Part shown: in pieces, positions 1-10,144 of the stretch
Numbering within the stretch: the first letter of the stretch is position 1
How the letters are laid out: each line of letters begins with the position of its first letter
Translations under genes and position numbers: made by a program
Assembly: GCF_000146185.1 (NCBI RefSeq)
Contig: NC_012778.1
Span: 603,501 to 667,500, forward strand
Direction: 5' to 3'
Source of the DNA: [Eubacterium] eligens ATCC 27750
GTDB taxonomy: Bacteria; Bacillota; Clostridia; Lachnospirales; Lachnospiraceae
Length of the DNA stretch: 64,000 nucleotides
Notes under the pieces: generated by a model
Seen by the model: the letters and a program-made list of their open reading frames with translations, nothing else
The model's database searches: none
What the model was told of the DNA's origin: nothing

Positions 1-22
1 CCGCCTTGTAGTCAATGAGTTA

Positions 23-61
23 TTGGACATTAGCATATGAGAAAGCAGAGAAAAAGTCCAA
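23..61. repeat. Single TTGGAC hairpin repeat unit
   Basis: An isolated inverted repeat with arms ATTGGAC and GTCCAAT (22-28 and 56-62). The spacing between TTGGAC and AGTCCAA is 32 bases, exactly as in the tandem array at 60691-60978. The copy lies in a gene-free stretch (1-389) and shows that the element is dispersed. Function unknown. Confidence 0.7.
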
Positions 62-106
62 TCAGCCAGATTATCATGATATATAATTAATCTGGACAAC
101 ATGATA

Positions 107-215
107 CCTATAGGTAGTCGAATATTTGAAAGTCTTATAGGTCGAAAACACATGAGACTATAATGATAGTTAATAAATTAACCTATAAAGTCAGAAAAAT
201 CAGTAGCACTATAGG
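107..215. repeat. CCTATAA/TTATAGG hairpin repeat cluster A (two units)
   Basis: Two units of an imperfect inverted repeat. The first has CCTATAGG at 107 and CTTATAGG at 134; the second has CCTATAAA at 182 and ACTATAGG at 208. The same arms with 26-base start-to-start spacing recur at 27155-27449 and 30693-30810. The remainder of 1-320 shows no plausible gene. Confidence 0.7.
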
Positions 216-321
216 AATATTCAGTCAAAAAATGGTTTTCTATATAAGATTGAATAGGAAAAGCTGCAAAATTAACATATAAGCAGGGAATTTTTTATGA
301 ATTGATAGGAAATCATAATGG

Positions 322-378
322 ATTATAAAAGCAACATCCCCGACATGATTAATAACCATGCCGGGGATGCTGCTTTTT
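322..378 (-). terminator. Rho-independent terminator of argG
   Basis: A strong GC-rich stem: the arm from AGCAACATCCCCG through CATG pairs with CATGCCGGGGATGCTGCT around a short AT loop. On the minus strand it is followed by TTTTATAAT. It lies 12 bases past the argG stop codon and also carries a T run on the plus strand. Confidence 0.9.
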
Positions 379-389
379 ATATTCTTTAA

Positions 390-1616
390 TTACTTATTGT
401 TCTTCTTCTCGTTCTCAAGCTTCTTCATAGCTCTTACCTTAAGTGAAAGACCGAAGAGGTTGATGAATCCGTCAGCATCATGATGATCATACATATCACC
501 TGTCTTGAATGATGCAATTGACTCATTGTAAAGTGAATATGGAGATGTTGTTCCAGCCTTGATGATGTTACCCTTGTAAAGTCTGAACTTAACTTCACCT
601 GTTACATATTCCTGAGTCTTCTCAACGAATGCCTGAAGTGCTTCACGAAGAGGTGTCTCCCACTTGCCTTCGTAAACAACCTGTGCAAACTTGTTTCCAA
701 CATCCATCTTGAATGTTGTTGTATCTCTGTCGAGAACTAATTCCTCAAGCTGCTGATGAGCTTCGTAAAGAATTGTTCCACCAGGAGTCTCATATACACC
801 ACGGGACTTCATACCAACAACACGGTTCTCAACGATATCAATGATACCGATACCATGCTTGGCACCAAGTCTGTTAAGCTCTCTGATAATATCAGAAACC
901 TTCATAGCCTTGCCATTAACTGACTTTGGAACACCTTTTTCAAATGTCATAGTAACATATTCTGGTTCATCCGGAGCTTCCTCAGGAGTGCATCCAAGAA
1001 CTAATAAATGCTTGTAGTTAGGCTCGTTAGCTGGATCTTCAAGCTCAAGACCTTCATGGCTGATATGCCAGATGTTACGGTCACGGCTGTAGCTGCAGTC
1101 TGTGCTGAATGGAAGATGAATACCATGCTGTCTGCAGTATTCAATCTCATCCTCACGAGACTGAAGCTTCCAGTTAGAATCTCTCCAAGGAGCGATAATC
1201 TTGATATCTGGAGCTAAAGCCTTGATTGTAAGTTCGAATCTGATCTGGTCATTACCCTTACCAGTAGCACCGTGGCAGATAGCAACAGCACCTTCTTTAC
1301 GGGCAATCTCAACAAGTCTCTTAGCAATAAGAGGTCTTGCCATTGAAGTACCAAGTAAATATTTATTTTCATAAACAGCGTGTGCCTGAACACATGGAAC
1401 GATGTAGTTGTCGCAGAACTCATCAGTGATATCTTCTATATATAACTTGGCAGCACCACATGAGAGAGCTCTCTGCTCAAGTCCGTCCAACTCCTCTTCC
1501 TGACCACAGTCTGCACATACGCAGACAACATCATAGTTGTATGTTTCCTTTAACCAAGGGATGATGGCAGTTGTGTCAAGTCCGCCAGAATAAGCAAGAA
1601 TAACTTTTTCTTTCAT
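390..1616 (-). CDS. argG: Argininosuccinate synthase
   Basis: Cytosolic enzyme of arginine biosynthesis that joins citrulline and aspartate at the cost of ATP (to AMP and PPi). The 408-residue product is full length for the family. It opens with the N-type ATP pyrophosphatase loop AYSGGLDTT near residues 8-16, and conserved blocks such as [14 protein letters not shown] and [15 protein letters not shown] follow. The start is supported by a GGAGG on the minus strand about 8 bases upstream. It is transcribed divergently from argCJBD, so the shared 276-bp region probably serves both under ArgR control. argH and argF are not in the window. Confidence 0.97.
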   Translation of the reverse strand: MKEKVILAYSGGLDTTAIIPWLKETYNYDVVCVCADCGQEEELDGLEQRALSCGAAKLYIEDITDEFCDNYIVPCVQAHAVYENKYLLGTSMARPLIAKRLVEIARKEGAVAICHGATGKGNDQIRFELTIKALAPDIKIIAPWRDSNWKLQSREDEIEYCRQHGIHLPFSTDCSYSRDRNIWHISHEGLELEDPANEPNYKHLLVLGCTPEEAPDEPEYVTMTFEKGVPKSVNGKAMKVSDIIRELNRLGAKHGIGIIDIVENRVVGMKSRGVYETPGGTILYEAHQQLEELVLDRDTTTFKMDVGNKFAQVVYEGKWETPLREALQAFVEKTQEYVTGEVKFRLYKGNIIKAGTTSPYSLYNESIASFKTGDMYDHHDADGFINLFGLSLKVRAMKKLENEKKNNK

Positions 1617-1781
1617 TATATATTCCTCCGTATATTATTAAGTTTACATAGTAAAACACATATGCTATGCACCTGCAGATTATAATAAACTACTTTATTT
1701 AAAAATGCAACAACAAATTATGCATATTATACATTAATATACAACAAAAATGTATAAATATAAATTTTCTTTAAAATATCC

Positions 1782-1809
1782 TTTACATAAGAAAAAAAGT
1801 TGCTATAAT
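1782..1809 (+). promoter_or_regulatory. Promoter of the argCJBD operon
   Basis: TTTACA (1782-1787), a 16-base spacer and TATAAT (1804-1809), the -10 preceded by TGC as in extended -10 promoters. On the other strand a TATAAT lies at 1679-1684, a candidate -10 for argG; its -35 is not clear. Confidence 0.7.
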
Positions 1810-1841
1810 GTAGGTTATCAATTTACATTTTGCGTTATTTT

Positions 1842-1866
1842 ATGCATAAATGTTGAATATATGCAT
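1842..1866 (+). promoter_or_regulatory. Candidate ArgR operator pair
   Basis: Two inverted ATGCAT-containing half sites, ATGCATAAAT and ATATATGCAT, lie just downstream of the operon promoter and resemble AT-rich ARG boxes. A further TTATGCATAT-like site lies near 1719-1729, towards argG. ArgR repression of both divergent units is inferred. A small TTTTGC/GCAAAA stem at 1867-1881 abuts the argC ribosome binding site. Confidence 0.5.
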
Positions 1867-1892
1867 TTTGCTTCGCAAAACAAGGAGGAGTT

Positions 1893-2939
1893 ATGATTAA
1901 AGTAGGCATTATCGGTGCGACAGGTTACGCAGGTAACGAGCTTGTCAGATTATTATTAGGACATAAGGATGCAGAGATTGTATGGCTCGGTTCGAGAAGT
2001 TACATAGATCAGAATTATTCAGATGTATATAGAAACATGTTTAAGCTTGTAGATGCAAAATGTATGGACGACAATATGGAGCAGCTTGCTAACGAGGTTG
2101 ATGTTATATTTACAGCAACACCACAGGGCTTATGTGCATCCCTTGTTAATGATGAAATTCTTTCAAAGACTAAGATTATTGATCTGAGTGCTGATTTCAG
2201 ACTTAAGGATGTTAATGTATATGAACAGTGGTATAAGCTTGAGCATAAAGCACCACAGTATATTGATGAAGCTGTTTATGGCTTATGTGAGATTAACAGA
2301 GACAAGGTAAGCAAAGATACAAGAATTATTGCTAATCCGGGCTGTTATACAACAACATCAATTCTTACACTTTACCCAATGGTTAAGGAAGGAATAATCA
2401 ATCCGGATACAATTATAATTGATGCTAAGAGTGGAACTTCAGGTGCAGGACGTGGAGCTAAGGTTGCCAACCTTTTTTGCGAAGTTAATGAGAGCATGAA
2501 GGCTTATGGTGTCGGAACTCACAGACACACACCTGAGATTGAGGAACAGTTAGGTTATGCGTGTGGAAGAGACGATTTAAAGCTTATCTTCACACCACAT
2601 TTGGTTCCAATGAACAGAGGAATTCTTGTAACAGCATATGCCAACCTTGCCAAAGATGTTACATACGAAGATGTCAAGGCAGCATATGACAAGTACTATG
2701 ATAAGGAATATTTCGTAAGAGTACTTCCTAAAGATGTATGCCCTGAAACACGCTGGGTTGAGGGAAGCAACTTTGTTGATATAGGATTTAAGATTGAGCC
2801 AAGAACTAACAGACTTATAATGATGGGTGCGTTAGATAATCTTGTTAAGGGTGCAGCAGGTCAGGCAGTACAGAATATGAACCTTCTCTTCGGACTTCCA
2901 GAGAATGAGGGATTACAGATTGCACCAATGTTTCCATAA
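1893..2939 (+). CDS. argC: N-acetyl-gamma-glutamyl-phosphate reductase
   Basis: Third step of arginine biosynthesis: NADPH reduction of N-acetylglutamyl phosphate to the semialdehyde. The 348-residue protein starts with a Rossmann GATGYAGNEL motif (residues 8-17) and carries the catalytic cysteine in ANPGCYTTT (Cys151), which forms the thioester intermediate. A HRHTPEIEEQ motif typical of the family follows. An AAGGAGGAG ribosome binding site fixes the start. First gene of argC-argJ-argB-argD; argJ follows after 23 bases. Confidence 0.97.
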   Translation: MIKVGIIGATGYAGNELVRLLLGHKDAEIVWLGSRSYIDQNYSDVYRNMFKLVDAKCMDDNMEQLANEVDVIFTATPQGLCASLVNDEILSKTKIIDLSADFRLKDVNVYEQWYKLEHKAPQYIDEAVYGLCEINRDKVSKDTRIIANPGCYTTTSILTLYPMVKEGIINPDTIIIDAKSGTSGAGRGAKVANLFCEVNESMKAYGVGTHRHTPEIEEQLGYACGRDDLKLIFTPHLVPMNRGILVTAYANLAKDVTYEDVKAAYDKYYDKEYFVRVLPKDVCPETRWVEGSNFVDIGFKIEPRTNRLIMMGALDNLVKGAAGQAVQNMNLLFGLPENEGLQIAPMFP

Positions 2940-2962
2940 TAAATGTACAATAGGAGGATGTT

Positions 2963-4189
2963 ATGAATATAATTAAAGGCGGTGTTACAGCAGCTAAAGG
3001 ATTCAAGGCTGCCGGATGTGAAGCACAGATTAAATATAAGAACGGAAAGAAAGATATGGCACTTGTATACAGTGAGAAGCCATGTGTTACAGCAGGAACA
3101 TTTACAACTAACAAAGTATTTGCAGCTCCTGTTAAATGGGACAGAAACATTGTATATAATGAAGACTTTGCACAGGCTGTAGTTGTAAACAGCGGTGTTG
3201 CCAACGCATGTACAGGCGTTGAAGGAGATAACGCATGTGCAGAAGAAGCAAAGGCAGTTGCAAAGGTTCTTAATGTACCGGAGAATGCAGTACTTATCGG
3301 TTCAACAGGTGTTATCGGAATGCAGCTTCCTGTTGACAGAATATGTGCAGGAATTGAAAAGCTTGCTCCAATGCTTGATGATTCATTAGAAGCAGGAACA
3401 CAGGCAGCAGAGGCAATTATGACTACAGATACAAGAAGCAAGCAGGTTGCTGTAGAAGTAGAAGTTGCAGGTACTAAGGTAACAATCGGTGGTATGTGCA
3501 AGGGCGCAGGAATGATTCATCCTAATATGGCAACAATGCTCTGCTACATAACAACAGACTGTGATATCGACAAGGCACTTCTTCAGAAGATGACAAGTGC
3601 AATTGTTGATGATTCATTTAACATGATATCAGTTGATGGAGATACATCAACTAATGATACAGCTCTTGTTCTTGCTAATGGAATGGCTGGCAACAAGAAG
3701 ATTACAGAAGAAGGTGCTGATTATAATGCTTTCTATGAAGGCTTAAGCTATGTATTTACAGAGCTTTCCAAGATGATTGCAGGTGACGGCGAAGGCTGCA
3801 CATGTCTTTTCGAGGTTCAGGTAAAGGGCGCAACAACTAAGGCAGAAGCCAAGACACTTGCTAAGTCAATTGTTACATCAAGTCTTACCAAGGCAGCAAT
3901 ATTTGGACATGACGCTAACTGGGGAAGAATTCTCTGTGCAATGGGATATTCTGGTGCTGACTTTGACCCTGAAAAGGTTGACATATTCTTTAAGAGTGAA
4001 GCAGGTGAGCTTCAGATTGTTAAAGATGGAACTGCTACAGATTACAGCGAGGAGAAAGCAACGGAAATACTTTCACAGAATCCTGTAATTGCTATTGCTG
4101 ATGTTAAGCAGGGGGATGCAAGCGCTACAGCATGGGGCTGTGACCTTACATTTGATTATGTCAAGATAAATGCTGATTACAGAAGCTAA
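2963..4189 (+). CDS. argJ: Bifunctional glutamate N-acetyltransferase / ornithine acetyltransferase
   Basis: Transfers acetyl from N-acetylornithine to glutamate, recycling the acetyl group; many family members also acetylate glutamate from acetyl-CoA. The 408-residue precursor contains the self-cleavage site in [11 protein letters not shown], where the Thr near residue 190 becomes the nucleophile of the beta chain. It ends in the characteristic ALAYNADYRS-like tail (here VKINADYRS). RBS AGGAGG lies 6 bases before the ATG. Whether it is mono- or bifunctional cannot be decided from sequence. Confidence 0.96.
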   Translation: MNIIKGGVTAAKGFKAAGCEAQIKYKNGKKDMALVYSEKPCVTAGTFTTNKVFAAPVKWDRNIVYNEDFAQAVVVNSGVANACTGVEGDNACAEEAKAVAKVLNVPENAVLIGSTGVIGMQLPVDRICAGIEKLAPMLDDSLEAGTQAAEAIMTTDTRSKQVAVEVEVAGTKVTIGGMCKGAGMIHPNMATMLCYITTDCDIDKALLQKMTSAIVDDSFNMISVDGDTSTNDTALVLANGMAGNKKITEEGADYNAFYEGLSYVFTELSKMIAGDGEGCTCLFEVQVKGATTKAEAKTLAKSIVTSSLTKAAIFGHDANWGRILCAMGYSGADFDPEKVDIFFKSEAGELQIVKDGTATDYSEEKATEILSQNPVIAIADVKQGDASATAWGCDLTFDYVKINADYRS

Positions 4190-4247
4190 TCTGACACAGC
4201 ATTTTAAAGCAAATAGATATCTGAATAAATATGAAATGGAGATTATT

Positions 4248-5153
4248 ATGAGCGCAAAAGATATGACAGAGGAACTTATGAAGGCACAGGTGCTTGTTGA
4301 GGCACTTCCTTATATCCAGAAATTTAACAGAAAGATAATTGTAGTTAAGTACGGCGGAAGTGCCATGGTAGATGAAGAACTTAAGAGAAAAGTTATTCAG
4401 GACGTAGTTCTTCTTAAACTTGTTGGTTTTAAGCCAATCATCGTTCACGGCGGTGGCAAGGAAATCAGCAAATGGGTTGAAAAGTCAGGCATGACACCTG
4501 AATTCAAGAATGGTTTAAGAGTTACAGATGAGCCAACAATGGAGATTGCCGAGATGGTTCTTAACAAGGTTAATAAGAGTCTTGTTTCAATGATTGAGCA
4601 GCTTGGTGTCAAGGCATGCGGTATCAGTGGTAAGGATGGCGGCATGTTAAAGGTTGAGAAGAAGTATTCTAAGGGTGAGGATATAGGATATGTTGGTGAA
4701 GTGACAGATGTTGACACAACACTTATTGAATCCTTGCTTAAGGACGATTTCCTCCCAGTAATATGCCCTATCGGATATGATGATGATTTTCATGCATACA
4801 ATATTAATGCAGATGACGCAGCATGTGCAATTGCAAGAGCTGTCAATGCTGAGAAGCTTGCATTCTTAACAGATATCGAAGGTGTATATAAGGATTTTGA
4901 CGATAAGGATTCACTTATATCTGAACTTTCTACTTCAGAGGCGAGAACACTTTTAGAGAGCGGAACAATCGGTGGAGGTATGCTTCCTAAGCTTAATAAC
5001 TGTATAGATGCTATTGAGCATGGTGTATCAAGAGTACATATTCTTGATGGAAGAATTCCACACTGCCTTCTTCTTGAAATATTTACTAACAAGGGTGTTG
5101 GTACAGCTATTCTTTCAGATGATGCAGAAAAATTCTTTGATTCAGATAAATAA
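4248..5153 (+). CDS. argB: Acetylglutamate kinase
   Basis: Phosphorylates N-acetylglutamate, the second and usually arginine-feedback-controlled step. From the chosen ATG the protein has 301 residues and begins [10 protein letters not shown], with an upstream GGAG. An in-frame start at 4170 would overlap argJ and lacks an RBS. Amino-acid-kinase motifs are visible: KYGGSAM near residue 27, VHGGGKEI, and a GGGMLPKL loop near the C-terminus. The N-terminal helix rich in basic and acidic residues is typical of arginine-sensitive hexameric enzymes; sensitivity is inferred. Confidence 0.95.
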   Translation: MSAKDMTEELMKAQVLVEALPYIQKFNRKIIVVKYGGSAMVDEELKRKVIQDVVLLKLVGFKPIIVHGGGKEISKWVEKSGMTPEFKNGLRVTDEPTMEIAEMVLNKVNKSLVSMIEQLGVKACGISGKDGGMLKVEKKYSKGEDIGYVGEVTDVDTTLIESLLKDDFLPVICPIGYDDDFHAYNINADDAACAIARAVNAEKLAFLTDIEGVYKDFDDKDSLISELSTSEARTLLESGTIGGGMLPKLNNCIDAIEHGVSRVHILDGRIPHCLLLEIFTNKGVGTAILSDDAEKFFDSDK

Positions 5154-5239
5154 TTGCGAACCGTAAGCTTTGAGGTTATAATATTATATTAGCTCATGTG
5201 AAAATGTGTGCTCATAAGAATAGGAAAGTGAGAGTAATC

Positions 5240-6421
5240 ATGAATACACAGCAGATTATAGAAACAGCAGAAGAGAAGCTGATTCATACATACAACCGTT
5301 ACCAGATAGTACTTGATAAGGGTGACGGAGTAAGACTTTACGATACAGATGGTAAAGAATATCTTGATTTTGGAGCAGGTATAGCAGTATTTGCACTTGG
5401 TTATAACAATAAAGAATATAATGATGCATTAAAGGCACAGATTGATAAGCTTATACACACATCTAATTATTTCTACAATGAACCGGCTGTAGAGGCTGCA
5501 ACAGCACTTACAAAGGCTTCAGGAATGGACAGAGTATTCTTTACTAACAGTGGTACAGAGGCTATTGAAGGTGCAGTTAAGCTTGCAAAGAAATATTATT
5601 ATGTCAAGAACGGAAAGGCTGATGCAGAGATTATTGCAATGCAGCATTCATTCCATGGAAGAAGTATGGGAGCACTTGCAGTAACTGGAAATAAGCATTA
5701 TCAGGAAGCATTCGGACCTATGATACCGGGAATTAAGTTTGCACAGTATAACGACCTTGACAGTGTAAAGGAACTTGTTAATGACAAAACATGTGCTATA
5801 ATATTTGAGACAGTACAGGGTGAAGGAGGAATTTATCCTGCTACTAAAGAATTTATTGAAGGTGTAAGAAAGTTATGCGATGAGAAGGGAATCCTTCTTA
5901 TACTTGATGAGATTCAGTGCGGAATGGGAAGAACAGGAAGTATGTTTGCATTCCAGCAGTATGGCGTTAAGCCTGATATCCTTACAGTTGCCAAGGCTCT
6001 TGGCTGTGGAGTTCCTGTAGGTGCATTTGCAGCGACAGAGGAAGTTGCGAAGGCATTAGTTCCAGGAGACCATGGAACAACATACGGTGGTAATCCACTT
6101 GCATGTGCAGCAGCAACCAAGGTGTTCGAACTTTTTGAGAAGCAGCATGTATTAGATAATGTCAAGGAAGTATCTGCTTACTTTGAAGAAAAGCTTGATG
6201 AGCTTGTTGAGACAATAGATGTTGTTGTCGAGAGACGAGGAATGGGACTTATGCAGGGACTTGAGTTATCAGTTAATCCTAAGGACGTAATTGCCAAAGC
6301 ACTTGATAATGGACTTATTCTTTTCTCAGCAGGAACTAATGTTATAAGATTTGTTCCACCACTTGTAATCACTAAGGCAGATGTAGATGAATGCATAGCT
6401 AAGCTTAAGAAATCCTTCTAG
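5240..6421 (+). CDS. argD: Acetylornithine aminotransferase
   Basis: PLP class-III aminotransferase that converts N-acetylglutamate semialdehyde to N-acetylornithine. The 393-residue form starts [12 protein letters not shown]. The window also allows an upstream start at 5198, but homologues begin near this ATG. Visible motifs are the [13 protein letters not shown] phosphate-binding segment, [13 protein letters not shown] (PLP-ring aspartate) and [14 protein letters not shown], which contains the Schiff-base lysine. Last recognised arginine gene of the operon. The gap to argB is 86 bases and no terminator is evident in it. Confidence 0.95.
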   Translation: MNTQQIIETAEEKLIHTYNRYQIVLDKGDGVRLYDTDGKEYLDFGAGIAVFALGYNNKEYNDALKAQIDKLIHTSNYFYNEPAVEAATALTKASGMDRVFFTNSGTEAIEGAVKLAKKYYYVKNGKADAEIIAMQHSFHGRSMGALAVTGNKHYQEAFGPMIPGIKFAQYNDLDSVKELVNDKTCAIIFETVQGEGGIYPATKEFIEGVRKLCDEKGILLILDEIQCGMGRTGSMFAFQQYGVKPDILTVAKALGCGVPVGAFAATEEVAKALVPGDHGTTYGGNPLACAAATKVFELFEKQHVLDNVKEVSAYFEEKLDELVETIDVVVERRGMGLMQGLELSVNPKDVIAKALDNGLILFSAGTNVIRFVPPLVITKADVDECIAKLKKSF

Positions 6422-6438
6422 AATCAGGAGTTTACTTT

Positions 6439-7725
6439 ATGAAATTAAGAAGATTTATCAGTATGATGCTGATTGTTACCATGCTGACAGTCTTTGCAGG
6501 CTGTGGTAATAAAGATGACAGGACACAGGCTGCGAGGACTCTTAATCTTGATGGACCTATAACAGTTAATGTATGGTTTAATAACAATGATTATGAGCCT
6601 TATCTTGAATTTGTTGCCAAGCAGTTTAAGCAGGCTAATGAACTTGTTACCATCAATCCTGTATATGTCGAAGCAGATTCATATATAAATTATATATATG
6701 ATGAATCTGTTCGCAATGATAATGCATGTGATTTGTATTTTCTGACATCTGAAGAGATAGAGAAAGCATATCTTATGGGGCTTATGTCCGAAAATGATAT
6801 GTATCCTCAGGTGTACAATGAGGATGTGTTTGGAAAGGCTGCAATGACAGCCTGTTCATATAATGGCAAATTATATGGATATCCGGTATCATTTAATACA
6901 TCATTTCTTGTATATAATAAGAAGTATGCTGAACCTGTAGAAACAATTGATCAGATTAGACAGATTAGTGATAATTATCAGGTGACTGATGAGAATCAGG
7001 ATGTATCAATGGTATTTCAATGGGCACCAGGTTCAATGTTTCTTAATTATCCGGCTTGTGGAAAATATATTAATATAGGTGGCAATAATTCTGAGGACAG
7101 TTCTTCGGTTTCTGTAGATGGAGATTCTATAAAGAAAGTGCTTAGCAAATATGCTGAGTTAAACAGTGCATTTGGAACAGACAGAAATAATACAAGCCTT
7201 GAGACATGTGTGGATTTGTTTTCAACAGGAAATTTGTTATATACAATTCTTGATGCAGACAGTATATCTAAGATTGATTTATCAGAAATAGATTATGGCA
7301 TATGTAAATATCCTTCAATGGGGAATGATGTTGAATCAAAAGCAATGTCAGTTACTACTATGGCTGTTGTTAATCCATACACTAAGAATGTAGATGCATC
7401 GAAGGCTGTAGCAAGAGCTATTTCTTATGATTATGCAGACTATATGGAGAGTACTGCTAAAAAAAGCTGTGCAAGAGCTGATATTAAGGTTAAGAGAAAT
7501 GTAGAAAACTATAAAGCAATGCATGATATTTATTCAGACTCTGTGGTCAAAGCTAAATATATTGGTGTTGGTGAAGTGTATATGAGATATGAAATTATGC
7601 TTCATCAGGTATATGACGGTACAAATGTCGATGAAGCATATAATTCATTTGCAGCATGCATAGACAGAATGGCAAAACAGACGGAAGCTTCTTCAGTCAA
7701 TTCAGGAAACAGTTCTTCAAAATAA
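6439..7725 (+). CDS. Solute-binding lipoprotein, ABC family 1-like (orphan)
   Basis: A 428-residue lipoprotein with a basic N-terminus, a hydrophobic core and lipobox TVFAGC (Cys22). The body resembles extracellular solute-binding proteins of carbohydrate ABC importers: ITVNVWFNNNDYEPYLEFVAKQF at the N-terminus and a YGYPVSFNTSFLVYNKKY segment. It starts 17 bases after argD behind a weak AGGAG, so it is probably co-transcribed with the arginine genes. No permease or ATPase gene is adjacent, so the ligand and the partner transporter are unknown. The C-terminus is Ser/Asn-rich. Confidence 0.75.
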   Translation: MKLRRFISMMLIVTMLTVFAGCGNKDDRTQAARTLNLDGPITVNVWFNNNDYEPYLEFVAKQFKQANELVTINPVYVEADSYINYIYDESVRNDNACDLYFLTSEEIEKAYLMGLMSENDMYPQVYNEDVFGKAAMTACSYNGKLYGYPVSFNTSFLVYNKKYAEPVETIDQIRQISDNYQVTDENQDVSMVFQWAPGSMFLNYPACGKYINIGGNNSEDSSSVSVDGDSIKKVLSKYAELNSAFGTDRNNTSLETCVDLFSTGNLLYTILDADSISKIDLSEIDYGICKYPSMGNDVESKAMSVTTMAVVNPYTKNVDASKAVARAISYDYADYMESTAKKSCARADIKVKRNVENYKAMHDIYSDSVVKAKYIGVGEVYMRYEIMLHQVYDGTNVDEAYNSFAACIDRMAKQTEASSVNSGNSSSK

Positions 7726-7789
7726 TGTATAATATTCCTGCTATTAACTTATAATTATTCTATAGAAAACTTATGGAGGTTATAAGCTG

Positions 7790-8239
7790 ATGGCAGGTTT
7801 TTTAATTGCAATAATATCAGGTGCACTTATGAGTTTACAGGGGGCGTTTAATACAAATGTTACAAAAGCAAGCAGTGTATGGGTTACAGCAATGTTTGTG
7901 CAGTTGACAGCACTGGCGACTTGTGCGATTATGTGGGTAATTGACGGAAGACCTGATATCATGAAGCTGTTTAAGGTTGATAATAAGGTTACACTTCTTG
8001 GAGGTGTGATAGGTGCATTTATAACATTTACAGTTATTAAAAGCATAAGTGGTCTTGGAATTGCTAAAGCGGAGGTTACAATTGTAGTTGCACAGATAAT
8101 TGTTTCGTATCTGCTGGGACTTTTCGGGCTGTTTGGAAGTGAGAAGACTACATTTTCATGGATTAAGCTCGTGTCGCTTCTTATTACGGTTGCAGGAGTA
8201 TGTATGTTTTATTTTCTTGGTAATCCGTCAACGGATTAA
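7790..8239 (+). CDS. YdcZ/DUF606-type DMT membrane protein
   Basis: A 149-residue, very hydrophobic protein with about five transmembrane segments. It begins MAGFLIAIISGALMSLQGAFN, the signature opening of the YdcZ (DUF606) branch of the drug/metabolite transporter superfamily; these half-size proteins usually act as dimers. GGAGGT stands 9 bases before the ATG. The substrate is unknown. The next gene starts about 50 bases downstream on the same strand. Confidence 0.8.
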   Translation: MAGFLIAIISGALMSLQGAFNTNVTKASSVWVTAMFVQLTALATCAIMWVIDGRPDIMKLFKVDNKVTLLGGVIGAFITFTVIKSISGLGIAKAEVTIVVAQIIVSYLLGLFGLFGSEKTTFSWIKLVSLLITVAGVCMFYFLGNPSTD

Positions 8240-8293
8240 TATATTATGAATAATTATGATAAATGTCAGAAAAATCTGGCAGGAAGGAACAGA

Positions 8294-9508
8294 ATGGAAG
8301 ATTTATTCAGCGTATGCGGAAAGATACGATTAAGAAAAGGTGAAGGAAGAACCTTAAAGGCAGGCGGTGCCTGGGTATATGATAACGAAATTGAATGGAT
8401 GTCTGACGGAATAATTGACGGACATCTTGTTGAGGTGCTCGATTTTGATGATTATTTCATGGGAATCGGATTTATTAACAGAAAATCCAAGATTACAGTA
8501 AGAATGCTTGCAAGACACACTGATGTTGTTGATGAGGCATTTATTGAGGAGAGAGTAAGGGCTGCGGTTGAGTACAGATTTGACACAGTAGATACCTCTG
8601 CCTGCCGTCTTATATTTGGAGAGGCAGATTTTCTGCCGGGGCTTGTTATAGATAAGTATTCAGATGTGCTTGTTGTAGAATCGCTTGCTTTAGGAATTGA
8701 CAGATTTAAGCCACTTATTGTCGAAAAGGTGAAGGAAATCCTTCATGAAAAAGGCATTGATATCCGTGGTGTATATGAAAGAAGCGATGCCAAAGTCCGT
8801 ACTCTTGAAGGGATGGAGAGAGTAAAGGGCTTTATTGGTGATGAATTTGACACTAATGTTGAGATAGTTGAGAATGGTGTCCACTACATGATAGATGTTG
8901 TGAATGGACAGAAAACCGGGTTCTTTCTTGATCAGAAGTACAACAGACTTGCAATGCAGAAGCTGTGCAAGGACAAGAGGGTATTAGACTGTTTCACCCA
9001 TATGGGTACATTTGCATTAAATGCAGGAATTGCAGGTGCTAAAGAAGTTACTGGACTTGATATATCAGAATATGCTGTTGAACAGGCGAGAGCCAATGCC
9101 AAGCTTAACGGACTTGAGGATACAGTACATTTTAAATGTGCAAATGTATTGGACGAGCTGCCAAAGCTTAACGAAGCAGGTGAGAAATATGATGTTGTAA
9201 TACTTGACCCGCCGGCATTTACCAAATCGAGGGAAGCTACAAAGAACGCAATCAAGGGCTACAGGGAAATCAATATGAAGGGACTTAAACTTGTCAAAGA
9301 CGGCGGCTATCTTGCAAGCTGTTCATGCTCACACTTCATGACCCAGGAGCTTCTTACCAAGACTATTAAGGAAGCCGCTAAAGCTGTACATAAAAGACTC
9401 CGTCAGGTCGAGTTCAGGACACAGTCACCTGACCACCCAATACTGTGGGAGGCGCAGGAGAGCTATTATCTGAAATTCTTTATCTTTCAGGTTGTTGATG
9501 AAAAATGA
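8294..9508 (+). CDS. Class I rRNA large-subunit methyltransferase, RlmI-like
   Basis: A 404-residue SAM-dependent methyltransferase of the PUA-plus-Rossmann type (RlmI/YwbD family), expected to methylate a cytosine in 23S rRNA. The N-terminal PUA-like region (about 1-75) is followed by an EEF-like middle domain. The SAM-binding VLDCFTHMGTFALNAG comes next, then the catalytic-loop motif LDPPAFTKS, with a late SCSCSHFM segment. The ATG at 8294 is preferred over 8246 because it follows AGGAAGGA. Confidence 0.88.
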   Translation: MEDLFSVCGKIRLRKGEGRTLKAGGAWVYDNEIEWMSDGIIDGHLVEVLDFDDYFMGIGFINRKSKITVRMLARHTDVVDEAFIEERVRAAVEYRFDTVDTSACRLIFGEADFLPGLVIDKYSDVLVVESLALGIDRFKPLIVEKVKEILHEKGIDIRGVYERSDAKVRTLEGMERVKGFIGDEFDTNVEIVENGVHYMIDVVNGQKTGFFLDQKYNRLAMQKLCKDKRVLDCFTHMGTFALNAGIAGAKEVTGLDISEYAVEQARANAKLNGLEDTVHFKCANVLDELPKLNEAGEKYDVVILDPPAFTKSREATKNAIKGYREINMKGLKLVKDGGYLASCSCSHFMTQELLTKTIKEAAKAVHKRLRQVEFRTQSPDHPILWEAQESYYLKFFIFQVVDEK

Positions 9509-9586
9509 TACAGGCATTAATTTAAACTATCCAGGACCGTTAATCTGAGTCTTTTATAATCTTTTATGATGTTTTGTTATAATTAA

Positions 9587-10144
9587 TTATATGTATCCGC
9601 AAACTATTCCGAGTATTGCGGATAAGCATATAATTAAAATTGGATTTAATTTTTTGAATGCTAAAACTACGGATATCAGAAATATAATTAATGTTGTATA
9701 AAAAGAAATATCTGTAAAAACAGTAGTATTAAACCCATCTGGTATGAAAACGGTTGAACTCATCGAAATTACAGCAGAACCAATCAAACCAACTACAGCA
9801 GGTTTTAATCCTGACATACATCCCTTTATGACTATACTTTTTTGAAATTGAATAAAACATTTTGCAACAATAAGAATGATAATAAAGGATGGGAGTATCA
9901 CTCCGAGAGTTGCACAAAAAGAACCGAAAATACCGCCAACCTCTGCCCCTACATATGTTGCTATATTTACAGCAAATGGTCCGGGTGTACTTTCACTAAC
10001 TGCTATAAAATCAATCAGTGATTGTGAATCTATCCAATTATGAGCAATAACTTCATCCTGAATCAATGGTAACATAGCATAACCACCGCCAAAGGTGAAT
10101 GCACCGATTTTTAAGAAAATATAAAAAAGCTCAAGATAAATCAT
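9587..10144 (-). CDS. Chromate-family (CHR) transporter, C-terminal half protein
   Basis: A 185-residue half-size member of the CHR family with the signature KIGAFTFGGGYAMLPLIQDE near the N-terminus and SESTPGPFAVNIATYVG. Five to six membrane segments. Its start overlaps the stop of the upstream paralogue (TAATG), so translation is coupled and a heterodimer is likely, as known for short-chain CHR pairs. An ATG 6 bases earlier sits too close to the GGAG. CHR proteins export chromate in some bacteria; the anion here is unknown. Confidence 0.9.
   Translation of the reverse strand: MIYLELFYIFLKIGAFTFGGGYAMLPLIQDEVIAHNWIDSQSLIDFIAVSESTPGPFAVNIATYVGAEVGGIFGSFCATLGVILPSFIIILIVAKCFIQFQKSIVIKGCMSGLKPAVVGLIGSAVISMSSTVFIPDGFNTTVFTDISFYTTLIIFLISVVLAFKKLNPILIICLSAILGIVCGYI

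Noticed and set aside
1..320. Hidden gene at the left edge
   Set aside because: No frame with a ribosome site and coding bias was found; the stretch is accounted for by hairpin repeats and AT-rich sequence.
2845..3501. 218-codon minus-strand ORF
   Set aside because: Antisense shadow of argC/argJ with Ser/Thr/Pro-rich composition and no RBS.
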